A stretch of 64,000 nt of DNA, taken from the NCBI RefSeq assembly GCF_047511655.1, contig NC_133401.1, positions 13,858,001 through 13,922,000 of the forward strand, in the 5' to 3' direction. Position 1 is the stretch's first letter. The number at the start of each line of letters is the position of its first letter. Shown piece by piece: positions 32,351 to 44,679 of this stretch. Source of the DNA: Castor canadensis (Eukaryota > Chordata > Mammalia > Rodentia > Castoridae). The notes under the pieces are model-generated. The model saw only the letters and a program-made list of their open reading frames with translations. It was not told where the DNA came from and made no database searches. The position numbers were made by a program, and so were the translations under genes.

Positions 32351-34030
32351 GAGGGTCGAACCACTGAGGGCACAGATTCCAACCTTGTGGGCTGGGAGCC
32401 GAGCCAGATGGGTGTGGGGAGAGATCGTGCCTGATGTGCGAGGACTAAACCAGTGAGGGGCACACCGTGTCAAGTGTAGAGAGCTGTGCCACTTAAGGGC
32501 TTTGGGGGCCATTCCTATAAGTTACTCGGAGGGATGGGGTTTCTGGAGAGTGGCCTGTACCGAGAGTGACTGGGATGGAGCCGTCTGGGTTGTACCACCT
32601 AGGCGCGCGGGCGGGGGGGCGCATCCTTAGGACGTACAGCAGCTCAGTGTCGGGAGGAGGACTGTGATGTTTATAATCTTTGAGGGACGGGGCGCAGGGG
32701 AGCAGGACATCCCCAAGTGGGTGGATGTTAGAGTCGTACTTTGGGGGATCTATGATGCCGAGTAGTGCGGAGGGGCTTCTGCTTCCTGTATTTAGTGTGT
32801 AGCGGGTGGGCGTTTACACAGAGCTCACCCTTAATTGAACTTCTTGATGACTTTGGGATGGACTGGGTGGTTACTAGGCACTTTTGAACACTGGGGTTGT
32901 CTATTCTGCGCACCAGAGCCCTCTCAGATTATTTCACTTTAAGGTGTGTGGGACATCCTTTGGCAAGTTCTTTCCTTCCGGGGGTGGAGGAGGTATGTCT
33001 TAGAAGTCGCTGAAGTCTGAGCTAGAAGCTCCCTGTTAGGAAAGGGAAAGGGTTTTGGGTTTGGATTTGAGGAGCTGTGCCCCTAAATCTCCTTGTTCAG
33101 ACTTGGCAGAAAGTAGTGTTTGGAGGGACAGCTCAACCCCAAGGCAAGGTAGCTGGGGACAACTTGATCCTCAAGATTCTGAGGCCTTTTTCCTCTGATA
33201 GAGAACTCTTGTGACTCTGTGAGAGATCTAGGTTGGAATAATTAGGCTTTTGAGTGGGGTGCTTTTAAGCCCTGTCCACTCTCCCCTTCCCAGAGAAGCA
33301 GCATTCAGTCCTTGCCCTATCTTGTTGCTTAGTGGGTGTGAAGGGCCCAGACACCAAAGCAAACCACCTCAGGCTCCTCCATCCCCTTCCATGAGGCTGT
33401 TCGTGTCTCTGGGTTACCAGCCCTGCTGCTTGTCATGTTTGTGTTCCCTCCCAGTTGAGCCATAACAGTTGGCCCCTTGGTGAGGCTGAATGCTGTTTTC
33501 TCAGCTGTTCCTCTCTGCATAGGCCACAGGGACTTGGAGGGGTTTGCCCCTGGCCCATCCTCACCACGGCTGTTCTGAAGGGCTCCCGGCAGTTAGATCC
33601 CCTACAGGTCTGATTTCTCTTGTGGTTCCTGGCCTGGTACTTGGAGCAGCCAACCCTAGAAGTTTGTGGTCAGTGCCTCTGCTCCCTAGGCCAGCTTGTG
33701 ACCTTTGCTTGTCCTGTAACCTTTGCCCTGAGTCTGGCTGCAGTCCCTGATCGATTCAGCTGACCAGGCTGGTGATGTGGTCAAGGGGGCAGATGGTTGC
33801 CTCTGGTCCCCAGCAGTGACTTCCAAACTGACTTGTGTCCATGGATGATTGTTCCTGAGTACGATCACCCATGATCGTACTCAGGTCCCTGAGTAATGGA
33901 GGCAGTGGGCACTCTTGAGGGTTTTTCCCTACTAGAGGGTTTGTCCTCTTGTTCTGTCCTCCTAGCTTTTAGAGAGAGCGCCCAAAAAACAACAATAAAA
34001 ACAACCATGAAGTTGATGGCTGACCTTACC
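32351..34030. other. AKT2 intron 1, repeat-poor 5' part
   Basis: No SINE or L1 is seen. G-rich near the island, then ordinary intronic sequence. The only structure is the perfect hairpin at 33854-33885. Confidence 0.5.
33854..33885. repeat. perfect 14-bp inverted repeat, 4-base loop
   Basis: CCTGAGTACGATCA and TGATCGTACTCAGG flank CCCA. It includes two CpGs, which is unusual in old intronic DNA. Confidence 0.9.
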
Positions 34031-34034
34031 TTGA

Positions 34035-34570
34035 GTGCATTTTGTGGGCCACACACTCTTCAGGATGCCTTACATAAGTGAACTTGCTGAATGTTCATAT
34101 TCTAGAGTGGCGGGCACTGTTGTCACCTCTCCCTTTTGGGTAAGAAACTGAGGCACAGAGGCAAATCACTTCCAGGGCTTTCAGAAAGCGCTTATTGAAC
34201 ATTTGGCCCATACTAAGTGTGTTGACAGGCTTTTTGCACACATGATCCTATTTAATAAGTCTTAAAACATACCTGCAGTTATATTTTTCTTTACAGAGTC
34301 CTGTGAGTGAGGTGGGAGTATGGTACCCATTTTACAGATAAGGCAACTGAGGCACTGAGCTGTGAGGAGGCTTTTGTTTGTGAGTGAATACTCTGTGTCT
34401 GGCTGTGGGCCCCTATCTGGTGTTTATTTCTTTTTTTGCAGAGTCAGAAATTGAGGCCTAGAGGAAGAGTTGCCTTCTCCCAGGTCTTATCAGACCCTCA
34501 GAGACCAGGCTGAGGTTTGAACCCAGGTCATTTAGACTCTGGTGCCACAGTCTTTGCATACCAGGTCCCA
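34035..34570 (-). mobile_element. three MIR copies
   Basis: Reverse-strand MIR cores at about 34040-34180, 34200-34375 and 34438-34560 (each with 'actgaggca' or 'attgaggcc'). Confidence 0.6.
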
Positions 34571-34717
34571 GGCTGGAGTGGGTCCTTGTCCCCTTTATAC
34601 TCAGATACTTCTTTGCCTTCACCCCCAGGCTTAGGGCTGCAATGAGTGCTTCTATCCATGGCCAGTCCAGCACTCATGGGCTTGCAGGGGAAACTTGGAG
34701 TCTTCTGAATTGAGATA

Positions 34718-34945
34718 GGCATTTTTTTTTTCTCTGTATTGGAGTTTGAGCTTAGGGCCTTGTGCTTGTGCTTGCTAGGCAGGTGCTCTACCATTTAATT
34801 CATGCCCTCAGCCCTTTTTTGCTCTTAGTTATTTTTCAGGTAGGGTCTTAAGTTTTTGCTCAGGGCTGTCCTTAGACTGTGCTCTTCCTACCTCTGTCTC
34901 CTGTGTAACTGGGATTATAAGCATGAGCCACTATACCTGGCCCTG
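34718..34945 (-). mobile_element. B1+ID dimeric SINE
   Basis: Antisense ID then B1 with the variant 'ttagttatttttcaggtagggtct' linker. Confidence 0.8.
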
Positions 34946-35329
34946 AGCTAGGGCTTCTTTTCACTCTGGATCCGTGTGTGCTGGGAGGGAGAGGAGACAG
35001 CACGAGAACCACGCAGGAGTAACATAGCCACTGTTACAGGTAGGATGGGAATGTGTTCTGGTGTTTTTGCCTTCTTGCTATGTAACCTTGGACCACAGCA
35101 CTCACCTCCATGCAGTGGGCTCAGAAAGGAAGTCATCTGCTGTGAGTTTTTCTCACAGCAAGGAGCTCCTAGGATGGTGTCTGGTGTGGTGGAAATCTTG
35201 GTGGGTAGTCACAAACATGTTATGGGACCAAGATACTCTGCCCTGCCCATCCTTACCTTTGGTTCCAGCTCTGCTGAGCCAGGATCTAAACATTCGGTGT
35301 TTCCAGCTTCTGTTAAAAGCTGTGCTAGT

Positions 35330-35545
35330 TTAAAAAAAAAAAAAAAAAAGAGCTGTACTGAAGAGATTTTGAGCACAGGGTTCAAATCTAGCCCCACCAT
35401 GCACTGGTTGTATGGTCTTTTTTTTTTTGGTGACACTGGCTTGGCAAGTGCTCTAGCACTGGAGCCACTCCCACCAGCCCCACCTGTTGTATGGACTTGA
35501 GCAGCGCTTCACCCCCTGAGTGCCTTTCATCCGAGTCATGGGAGT
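35330..35545 (+). mobile_element. MIR split by a truncated ID
   Basis: 'gagcacagggttcaaatctagccccacc' is MIR. A short antisense ID (35418-35481) is flanked by GTTGTATGG repeats at 35407-35415 and 35486-35494. Confidence 0.6.
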
Positions 35546-36100
35546 GATGGCAATCTCTGGCTGATGCTGTTGCTGGGAAGCTTAGGTGGGTTGGTTTGTG
35601 GAAAGCATTTGTAGCTGTGTGGACAGAGCAGCGCCTGCAGGGCTGCTTCCTCTTCTCTACTCAAGACAAGCAGTGTGCAAGGTGTACTCTCAGTGTAGCC
35701 TAGTAATTCTTACTATTTCTGCTAGGACTTTGAGGGCCTACCCAGTTCACAGAACTTTGTTAGAGGACATCTGGAGCAGGGCAGGGCCAATATTAGCCTC
35801 TCCATTTCTCAGAGGCGGAAATGGGGGCGGGGTATATAATCAAGGAAAAGCTGACAAGTGCAGCTCCTAGGCCCCTTCCTCTCCCATGATGTAAGTTGCT
35901 GCTCTCCAAGGTGCAAGTCTAAATCCTTCCCAGCTGTCAGCTCTGTGCTTACCTTTCCTCTGGGTGCTTTTGTTGAGTGTCCACCATAACCCCTGGAATG
36001 GCATGACATTTGGGAGTGGTCTGAGCGAGTAGCAGCAGAGCCTGTGGGGTCCAGGTGAGAGGTGTGGGTTTGATCCTGAGCTAATTGTGGTGCTCAGAAA
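35546..36100. other. AKT2 intron 1, MIR trace only
   Basis: 35740-35880 resembles an antisense MIR ('ctccatttctcagaggcggaaatgg'). Nothing else recognised. Confidence 0.4.
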
Positions 36101-36104
36101 AGGG

Positions 36105-36660
36105 TTTCATTCATCCACCACCATTTATTGAGCACCAACCATGTGTCTGGCATTGCATCAAGTGCTGGAGATTTGGGGGTATGCTGGCCAAAGTCTATCC
36201 TCACAGAGCTGAAGATGACCAAAGCAAAACAAGTGAGAAAGTGAGGAGTTGGTTGGATACCAGGCAGGGGATTGAGAGGTGCTGGGGGCTGTTGGGGAGC
36301 CTCCTTAGTGTGATAGCAGGGAAGACCTGTGAGCTGTCCCAGATGGGCAAGGTTTGGCAAGGCAGTCATGTGGGATGGGAGAAGGACAGCCTTCTAGAAG
36401 GAAGACTTGTAGTGTGGAGGTCTGGAGGGAGGTTTAGTGTGGCAGGGTGCAGGGATGGGTTGCATGAAGACCTGCATGTGAGGTCTGGGCAGAGTCAGTG
36501 AGGGCAGCTAGGGACTGCAGCTCAGGACCTAGGCCCCGATGAGCCTGTAAACCATGGAGGAGGAGTTAGAAGTTCCAGTAAGAGCAGCCTGGGCAGATTT
36601 TGGGTTTTAGAAGGTGACTCTGGCCCTGAGAAGGTCATAGGCTTCTATCTGGGGGTGGGC
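36105..36660 (+). repeat. ancient mammalian repeat, family unnamed
   Basis: 'caccatttattgagcaccaaccatgtgtctggcattgcatcaagtgctgg' leads into 'gaccaaagcaaaacaagtgagaaagtgagg..aaccatggaggaggag..ggtgactctggcc', a long old copy. Confidence 0.45.
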
Positions 36661-38404
36661 AGAATTGACCCCCTTGGCAGAGAGTTTCACATGCCTCCCA
36701 CTTCCCTCTCAAGTGGAATCACTGCTTTATGATTGGCAGAGGCCCAGTGGTCACCTCCTTCTGCTGTGGTTTTTACAGTGCTCCCCAGAGATGGGGCTGT
36801 TACTCTCAGGGGGAGAGGAGGGCTCTATGAGCTGACTTTTTTGCCTATCCCTCCCCAGCCCAGCCAGCTGTGCTGTTGGCAAGGATCAGTGCAGAACAAC
36901 AGTCACACTAATAGCGAGGGTCCTGGCCACAGATCCTGCCCTCTGCTTGTCCTGCACTCTAGAATGGAAGGAACAGGTCTTGGGGGCTGGCCTTTTGGCA
37001 AGGAAGCCCATAGGCTGGGGCTGATGTTATGAAGGCAAGGTAATTGGGTGTGGCATGTTGCTCTCTTCTGGCTGGGGGAGCAGGGAGGGTCTGGAGTGCT
37101 GTGAAGCCAAGGCAGCATTTGCATTAAGATCTGTGGACCAAAGGAATTGAGAGCCTCTAAAACCTCAGCTGGGTCTCCCAGCTGGAAGTTTAGGGACCAG
37201 GTAAATTTGGATGGCCTGACTCCAGTGTTCCTCATCACACAGAGGTGCTGTGGAACCCTAGGTGAGGGTGACTTCTAATCCTTCCTGGGAACCCAGGCAC
37301 AGCAAGCAGGCCATTTGTTTCTCCCAGGCTTGGTCTGGGGTGCCACCCTGGAAAGAGCAGAGCCCCGTCCTGGGATGGGAAGGAGTAGCTTCTGTCGTTG
37401 ATTTCAGCCTTGGAGGACCAGAGACACTTCTCTCCTGGCCTCTTTAGCTTCCCTGAGCTCTCGGCAGAAGGCCCGAAGCCACCAGGCCTCTGGCTGCATC
37501 GTGGGGTGGTTCTGTGGCAGGCTCTTCTAGCCAGCCAGCCAAGTAGCTAGAGGCCCAGTTGGGGGAGCTGGCCTGGGAGGAGGGAGGAGGGAAGGGAGTG
37601 TGGGAGGAGCACGGGGTGGAATCTCATCCTGGCCCCCTGAGGCAGGATCTGCTGCCAACCCAGCACCCACAGCAGGGCCCCTGTGCTGTGGGTGCACCAC
37701 ACAAGACAGCAGAGCAGGACAGCAAGCTGAGCCAGCTAAGGAGACTTTGTAGCATAGGTCCCTGCTGGAAGCTCCTCAAGCCCAGCAGCTCTGGCTGGGA
37801 AGCTCGTCCACAGATGTTGTTTCTAAGGGTGAGGCCAGACATCCATGCTTTGCTTGGTTTGCCACCTCCATGGTCTTTCTGAGCAGACTGGGGTGGCTGC
37901 TGCTATTGTCCCTTGCCCAGTCTTCCAGGCTTCTTATTGTTGGAGCATCACTGGCCTGCCCTTACTCAGCCTGGCCTGCCTGTGATCCAGGCCAGGCAGC
38001 TGATGACAGACAGTCGTCTCCCGGTGCCTTCTCGGTGCCATGGAGTGCCAGGGGGTGGGGTGCACCTCGCTGAGGTGCAGTTTGCTCTGCTGAAGATGGA
38101 GATGCTTATCAAGGCTGTGGGGGCAGGGAGTTGGGTTGTTAGTACGGCCTCCGGGAGGATCAGGCTAGGGTTCATGGGCACCTGGTAGCAGAGATGGCCC
38201 TTGGGATGGCCAGCCTGTTCTGTGGATCTCAGGGCTTTGAGAGAGTTGGGGGCCCATTAGTTGGGTGTCCTCCAGGGAGGGCTCTGCACTGAGCTGCTGT
38301 GAGGTCCCTGTGCTGAGGTGCCATAAGGGCCCTGTGCGTATTTGCTCTGAAAAACCTGCATTTTGATTGGAAACTACACCCAAAAAATATATAGCATGTC
38401 CTAG
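36661..38404. other. AKT2 intron 1, unassigned
   Basis: No SINE, L1 or splice-bounded exon was recognised over 1.7 kb. A small perfect hairpin, TGCACCTC-GCT-GAGGTGCA, is at 38061-38079. Confidence 0.45.
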
Positions 38405-38925
38405 TTATTCTTTTTCATTTTTTGAGTCAGGGTCTCACGAAGTAGCCCAGGCTGGCTTGGAGCTCCTGCTTCAGCCTCCCAAATGCTGGGATTACAGGTG
38501 TGTACCACATGCCTTGCCTGGCCTTTTCTCGGGAGTAGTTACCTGCACAGTTTTTTCCTGGTTCCTTCTCCAAAGTTGAGCATGTTTGCTTGCCTAAGGG
38601 TACCTTGGGAGCTGGGTGCAACTGTTATCCCCATTTCCCAGGTGAGGAAACAGGCATAGAGAGGCTATCACACTTGTCCCAAGATGACCTGTTAGTAAGT
38701 GACAGGGAAATTTGAATGCACATCTGCCTTTTTTTTTTTCTCTGTACTGGGGCTTGAACTCAGGGCTTTCACCTTGAGCCACTCTGCGCCAACCCTTTTT
38801 GTGATGGGTATTTTCGAGATAGGGTCTTGAGAACTATTTGCCTGGACTGGCTTCAAACCGCAATACTCCTGATCTCTGCCTCCTGAATAACTAGGATTAC
38901 AGGTGTGAACTCTTGGCGCCTGGCC
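38405..38925 (-). mobile_element. B1, MIR and B1+ID dimer
   Basis: B1 38408-38520; antisense MIR 38620-38715; dimer 38728-38925 with an internally deleted ID. Confidence 0.75.
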
Positions 38926-40212
38926 TAAGCTGCCTTTTTGAGACAGGTCCTTACCAGGTCATCAACAGTGCTTGTAAAGGATTTTTTCTGGCTTTCTCTT
39001 CTGCTAGACAGAGCTGGCACCAAGAAGGCCTTGGTCTTGGAAATGCCTCCATTTGGCTGCTTGAGAGGTGGGTGTGGTGGCTCTCTCCCCTCCCCCACAC
39101 CCCCAATGCTGCCATAACCCTGGCCTTGGCTGTCTTTTCCCCGGAGGCTGGGAAGAGTTGAGACTATTTCCTCCCTGCCTTGGGGTCTACTTCCCAAATG
39201 GCCACAAGAGTCACCCCTTGGCTATTTTTGGTCATTTCTGTATCCCAGTATGTCACCACGTATTTATCGAATCCCTGCTGTGCCATGTGTGGTTCTGGGT
39301 GCCAGAGGGGCAGAGAAGCAGCATTTGCCTGCAAGTGTGGAAGGGATAGCAGGGTAGCTGGACTTGGGAAGGCTTCTGAAGGAGCAGCCTGCTGATTAGG
39401 GAGGCCAAAGGGTGGCCTGGGTAAGCCCTACTGAGGTAGGTTGTGTGGTTGGAGCTGAGGGAGTGGGGCTTGGAGAAGGCTGGGCTCAGGCCTGGCCTGG
39501 TGAGGAGCCAAGGCTTCATCCTCAGAGGATGGTCAGGGAGGTGTGGGAGTGGGAGGCTGTATGGGAGGAGCTAGTCAGTTTCAGGTGGGCCCCCAGGTGC
39601 CAGCTAGGAGATGGGTCTGGGCAAGGAGCAGACCATGTTCTGCTTCAGACTCAGGGTTTCCTAGGGCCCAGCTTCTCAAATTGGTGTCCAAAGGCCTTGG
39701 GATTGGGGGTACATTCTGGGGGTATATACTTTTTTTTTTAGTTGAGTGTTTTCATTTAGATGAGATTTTCAAAAAGTTAATATAGGCATGTCATGAGTCA
39801 TCATGATTTCTTCCTAACCCTAGTGACTAGATTAACATAAGAGGGCCTTTCCTGGCCCTTACTGAGTTCACCTTTGTATAATTGCTGCCCCTTTTCCCCA
39901 GCTGTCCTTGTCCCTAGCTGTGCACTGAGCATACCTCAGGGGGTCCCTGTGACAATGCAGGACTATTCAAAAAAATTACCTTTTGAGGTAACATCACACA
40001 TGCTCGGTCCAATTGCTGCCAAATCCCGTTTTATATACAAGCATTTGAGGTTCAAAGTGACCTGTGCTGTCTGGAAGGGGTAGTCAGGATTTGAGTGGAC
40101 TCAACTGTGAGTTTGGGCCTCTGTGTCCTGCTTCTGTTCTCTGGGGAGCTGGGCATAGCTCAGGCCTCTGAACCCTGGGCTCTGTGGGGCTTGCACCTCT
40201 GTGGTAGCTGCG
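38926..40212. other. AKT2 intron 1, mostly unassigned
   Basis: 39230-39560 looks like another copy of the unnamed ancient repeat ('ctgtgccatgtgtggttctgggtgccagagg..'). No SINE. Confidence 0.4.
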
Positions 40213-40312
40213 AGGTACATGGGGTTATTTGAGTTTTAATTAGAATGAAATAAAAATGAAAATGCTGTTCTTCAGTTGCCCTGACAACAGTTCAGCCCCT
40301 CAGTAGCCACAC
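40213..40312 (+). mobile_element. MER5A-like DNA transposon piece
   Basis: 'gagttttaattagaatgaaataaaaatgaaaatgctgttcttcag..cagtagcca' matches the hAT-type MER5A pattern. Confidence 0.5.
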
Positions 40313-40379
40313 TCCCATAATTACAACTGCAGAAGTTCTGGTGACCGATTCTGCATAGGTTCTGCCTAGGTGCAGCCTG

Positions 40380-40880
40380 TTTCCTGCCCTCCTTTGCTCA
40401 CTGTGTGATCCTGTGCACATGGCTTGGGCTCTGGGCCTCAGTCTCCTCTGTAGAACAGAGATAGTGGTACCATGTACCTTCCTGGATCACAGCAGGGCTT
40501 GCATTGGCCCATGCCTGGCACTTTGTGAGTTCTCTGAGTATCAGATGTGGGAGGCCTCTGCCTGTGTGCTCCTAGGTCCCAGCTCTCCTGTCTCACTCCT
40601 CATCACAGAGCCTAACGAATGCTGCCCGTTGGCCCTGCCCTTCTTCCACCTGCCTGAACTGTGCTCCCCCAGGTCTCCACGTGGCTCTCATTAGGTCATG
40701 TTTTTGCTCGGATGTCACCATTCCTGTGAGCCCTGTATAAAATCAGAAACTCTTGTCCACTCTGTCCACCTAATCTTCCACATGCTGCTTTTCTGCAAAA
40801 TGCTTGTCATGGGTATGCTGTGGAATTTGCTTTTTTATTTTGGTGGTCGGTAGTGCTGACAAAGTCAGTGCCATCTTAGT
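40380..40880 (+). mobile_element. MIR then L2-like fragment
   Basis: MIR core at 40400-40510 ('gggcctcagtctcctctgtagaacagagatagtggtacc'). 40560-40870 reads like an antisense L2 end. Confidence 0.45.
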
Positions 40881-40989
40881 GGGTGAGTGAATGGAGGATT
40901 TTTTGTTTTACCTTCACTTGGAGCTCAAAAAGCTGCGGTTCCAGTTGTGACCTGCTCCTGAATCTGGATCCACCTTACTGGAGGGTAGG

Positions 40990-41430
40990 GGGTGCTGGGA
41001 ACATAGCCAGGACGGGGACAGACTCTTCCTGCCTTATGGGAGCTCCTGGTGCAGCAGGGAGGCCACAGTACTCAGATAATGGTCTAGGTACCTGGCTGGG
41101 CAGTGGAGGATGTGCTTGGAGGGGAAGTTAAGGCCAAGCTCTTGAGGGTCTACCCTCTGTGTGGGAAGGGGCAGTCAGGGAAGGCTTTGCTGAGGAGTGG
41201 GCAAGTGAGGATGGGTGAACAGTGTGCTGGCCAGGGGAAACGGCATGTGCACAGGCCCCGGGGGGAAGAGCAAAGTCTTCTAAGGGATTGGGAGAAGGGA
41301 AACTTGAGTGTGGTGGGACCAGGTGACCCATGAAGCTGCAGAGTGGAGTGAAGGCCAAGGTGGGCAGACCCAGCAGCTTCTGTAAGGGGCATGCTCCCTG
41401 GGCACCTGGGAGAGGCGCTGAGTAGGGTCA
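40990..41430 (+). repeat. ancient mammalian repeat, family unnamed
   Basis: 'gcagtcagggaaggctttgctgaggag..ggggaaacggcatgtgcacaggcc' shows the 'fewer-CpG, AGGCCTCACTGAG' core shared with 50880 and 51420. Confidence 0.45.
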
Positions 41431-41829
41431 GAGCTGTGCTTGGAGGATCCTGCTAGGTGCAGCTGGTGAGTTCATAGTCAGGCAGACTTGAATAGTCAAC
41501 ATGATTTCTGAAGGAGCTGCGAAGTCCTGGGTGGCAGTGTGGGGGGTAGGTGTGGGGTGGGGGGGCGACAGAGAAGACAAGGAAGATTCTTCTGGTGTTT
41601 ATTCTCGTCCAGTTTCTTTCTCAGCCTGCCTACGCCTCCATTCTGCCCTCAGTGCTACCTGCTCCAGTAGACAGATGGGGTAGATGGGGGAGAGAAAAGA
41701 GTCTCTTTATTGCCACCTTCTCACCAAGGAGGCGGAATAGGTAAAACTTCATGTCCAGAAATACACAGTGTCTCCGCCTACCTGATGTGAGCCGGGCAAC
41801 TGCGCCAGGCTCTGCTGGGGGAGAACTTT

Positions 41830-42625
41830 CTGTGGATAACTCTTCCAGTCCTCCCAACAGCCTGCAAGGCCTGTACTCTTGCCATCGCTAGTGGATGGAT
41901 GAGGACGCATAGGTGCCAAAGGAGACAGTGACTTGTTTAAGGACCCACAGCGAGCGCGGAGCCTGGCGGGTGGTTCCTGAGGCTGCCTAAACACCTGCAC
42001 TCAGCTCCATCCGGTTTGCTTTTCTGTGTGCGAGACACTTAAGTACATGCCTCCTTATGGCCTGGAGTATAGGACACTGCCTTGTGCAGTCTGTTATTGG
42101 TCCTATTATCACTTTTCTTCAGGGAGACCATAGCTGAACTTTGTCCATGGGTCATGAGCTGTCTATTCAGTAACATCAGCATGTGAAAAAATAAGCACAT
42201 GGTAGAATTGAGGTGACAAAGTGGGTATGAGTGTGTTTCTGAAAAGGGTTGTCCTGTAAGTTCTTTTGAGCAGTGGGCCTTTGTCACCGAGTGCTGACAG
42301 TCTTGGTGTTGGTACAGTGAGGTTGGTGATTGTGCTCAGGGTGGCTGTGTTGGGTGCTGCTGAGTGGCTCAGTGCTGTGCTGATCCTGCCTGTGTGAGCC
42401 TGGAACAGGCTGCTGTCATCCCAGTTGCACAGAGGGGGAATCTGAGGCTGGGAGAGCAGGAATCCTAATGCAGTCTCCCTAATTCTAAAGGCTGTGTGGC
42501 GCAGTGTGGTGGTGAAGCTGAGGGTTACATTCCACTTCTGCACTTCTTGTCTGGTGGTCAGGGCAGGTCATTTTACGTTGCACCTCAGCTTCTGTACTAA
42601 AATAGAGACAGTAAACATGCCCACC
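41830..42625. mobile_element. MIR copies
   Basis: Antisense MIR at 41850-42000 ('caaaggagacagtgacttgtttaaggacccacagcgagc') and 42395-42480; sense MIR at 42490-42620. Confidence 0.5.
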
Positions 42626-43085
42626 TCAGCCAGGTGCTGGTGGCTCATGCCTGCAACTCTAGCTTCTTGGGAGGCTGAGATTTGAAGGATCATGGCTTGA
42701 GGCTAGCCCAGACAAAAGTTCGCAAGACACCCCCCTCCTCCAGCTCAACCATTATCTAGCTGGTGCAGTGGCCATGCCTATTATGCCAGCTACACAGGAG
42801 GCTAAGATACTGGTGTGTGTGTGTGTGATCACAGTTCCAGGCTAGCAGGGCAAAAAAAGTCAGAAGTTTGCAGAACCCCATCTCAATGGAAAAAAGCTAG
42901 GTATGGTGGGAAGCATAAAATAGGAGGATCATAGTCCAGGCTGGTGGTCTGGGCAAAAGGGAGCCCCTATCTCAAAACCAGAGAACAAAGACCTGGAGGT
43001 GTGGCTTACGTGATAGAGTACCTGCCTAGCAAGTGTGAAGCCCAGAATTCAAACCCCTGTACTGCTAAAAAAAAAAAAGAAAAAG
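42626..43085 (+). mobile_element. four-module SINE: B1+B1+B1+ID
   Basis: B1a starts 42630 (CCAGGTGCTGGTGGCTC), B1b about 42757 (AGCTGGTGCAGTGGCC), B1c about 42896 (GCTAGGTATGGTGGG, shortened), ID about 42990, with a poly(A) tail at 43068. B1b contains a short (GT) expansion at 42813-42828. Confidence 0.7.
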
Positions 43086-43149
43086 AAATGCCCACTTCAC
43101 AGCACGCACGTGAAGCACTGGTGGTATGTGTTATCTGAGCTGTTGCTCT

Positions 43150-43362
43150 TTTTATTTTCTTATTTTTCTGATACTGGGGTCTGACTTCAGGGCCTACACC
43201 TTGAGCCATTCCACCAGCCTTTTTTTTTTTTTGATGGGTTTTTTTGAGATAGGGTCTTGTGAACTATTTGCCCAGGCTAGCTTCAAACCACGATCCTCTT
43301 GATCTCTATCTTCTGAGTAGCTAGGATGACAGGTGTGAGCCACCAGCATCTGACTGCTGTTG
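43150..43362 (-). mobile_element. B1+ID dimer (deleted ID)
   Basis: The ID lacks the GCTTGCTAGG block; complete B1. Confidence 0.85.
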
Positions 43363-43789
43363 CTCTTTTTAGTTTCCTTGTCCTATTAACCATATTGTAG
43401 TGGAGACCACTGTTGTGAGCATGCTGGCCCTAAGACCCTTAGCTCAGTGGCTCTCACCTGGGGTGTCTTTGCTCCACAGGGGACACTTGGTGTGGGCCAC
43501 AAGTGGGTGAGCCATGCTCTTGGCATAGTGAGTAGAGAACAGAGTGGGTGCCGAACTTCATGCAGTGCAGAGCCCAGCCCCTCAGCAGGAGTTACCAGCC
43601 CAGTGTCACCAGGCTTGCTTCTCTACTACAGAGAAATTCCTCCAAGCACATGAATGTTTCCTACTTCATCAGTTTTGCTGAAATGACGTCAAAACAGGGT
43701 TTACATGGTGGCAAGTGGTTGGTGAGGGGTCCCACAAGCAGATGCTACCTGTCGGTGACAGGTTCTTGTCACTTTCAGTTTATCTCCAG

Positions 43790-43870
43790 GGCAGGTCCAC
43801 CTGGGGGAGCTGTGACTCCAGGGCTGGGCAAGGCTCCACAGTGCCAGGAAGGAGCCCCCACCTGGAGCTG
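43790..43870 (+). other. candidate alternative 5'UTR exon in AKT2 intron 1
   Basis: A pyrimidine-rich acceptor (TTATCTCCAG, ending 43789) and a strong donor (CTG/GTAAGTG at 43871) bracket 81 repeat-free bases. AKT2 has variable 5'UTRs in other mammals, so a cassette exon is possible. This is a splice-site reading only. Confidence 0.2.
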
Positions 43871-44679
43871 GTAAGTGCAGGTCTCTGCTTCCCACCCACC
43901 TCCTGAGCCATCTGTTAATCTGGCATGGAAACCAGGTCAGTGAGGGGTAAGGGAGGACCTAGCAAGTGCAGGGATGGAACCAAGCTGATTTTGAGCTGTT
44001 TCTGGGTACAGGCTTCTCTCTGTACAAGCTCATTCCACAGTTTTATTAACCGTCCACTGTATGCCCAGCACCGTAGGGCTGTTGGGGCCTGGTGGTCATG
44101 GTGACAGGCAGGAGTCCTTTGTTGCCATTCTAGGGCAGAGCTAGACGGCAAGCTGACAGTGAAACCTGTGGAGGTAGGTAAGAACCTTCCTCAGAGCCCA
44201 GCCCTGCATCCCCCAGCAGCCAGCCATGCAGGGAGTCCCCAAGGTGGCCTCAGGACCAGGAGGCAGACACCACCAGAACAGAGGGCCTTCAGAGAAGTAG
44301 AGACAGGGGATCATGTAACCTTATAGGTCTGGGTCCTGTCAGGGCTTTAGCTTTTGCCCCAGGTGATGGGACACAGAAGGATTTGAGCCATGGAGCAATC
44401 GGATCTGACTTGCTGTGTCATAAGGTTCCAGACTTAAGCACTGGGGTTCATCTAGGCCTCATAGCCCTTAAGTGGCAGGAGCTCAGTGACCCCCTTTTAC
44501 AGAGGAACACACTGTCCCTAGCTGCCCATCTTGGATATGGTGGTCACCCAAGGGCTCCTCTCTGCGTCCTCTGCCTGAGCGCTATTAGTTCAGGATCTCA
44601 GCGTCATGAGAATTTCCCATGAACCTGAACATGGAGATGTGGCTTCTGAGGGGGCTTCAGTTTGTATCCCAGATGATGG

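Noticed and set aside
31838..32512. 224-codon open frame on the minus strand over the CpG island, and a 186-codon neighbour
   Set aside because: Long stop-free frames are expected by chance in GC-rich island DNA. It is antisense to AKT2 exon 1, has no recognisable domain, and is rich in Pro/Arg/Ser as shadow frames are.
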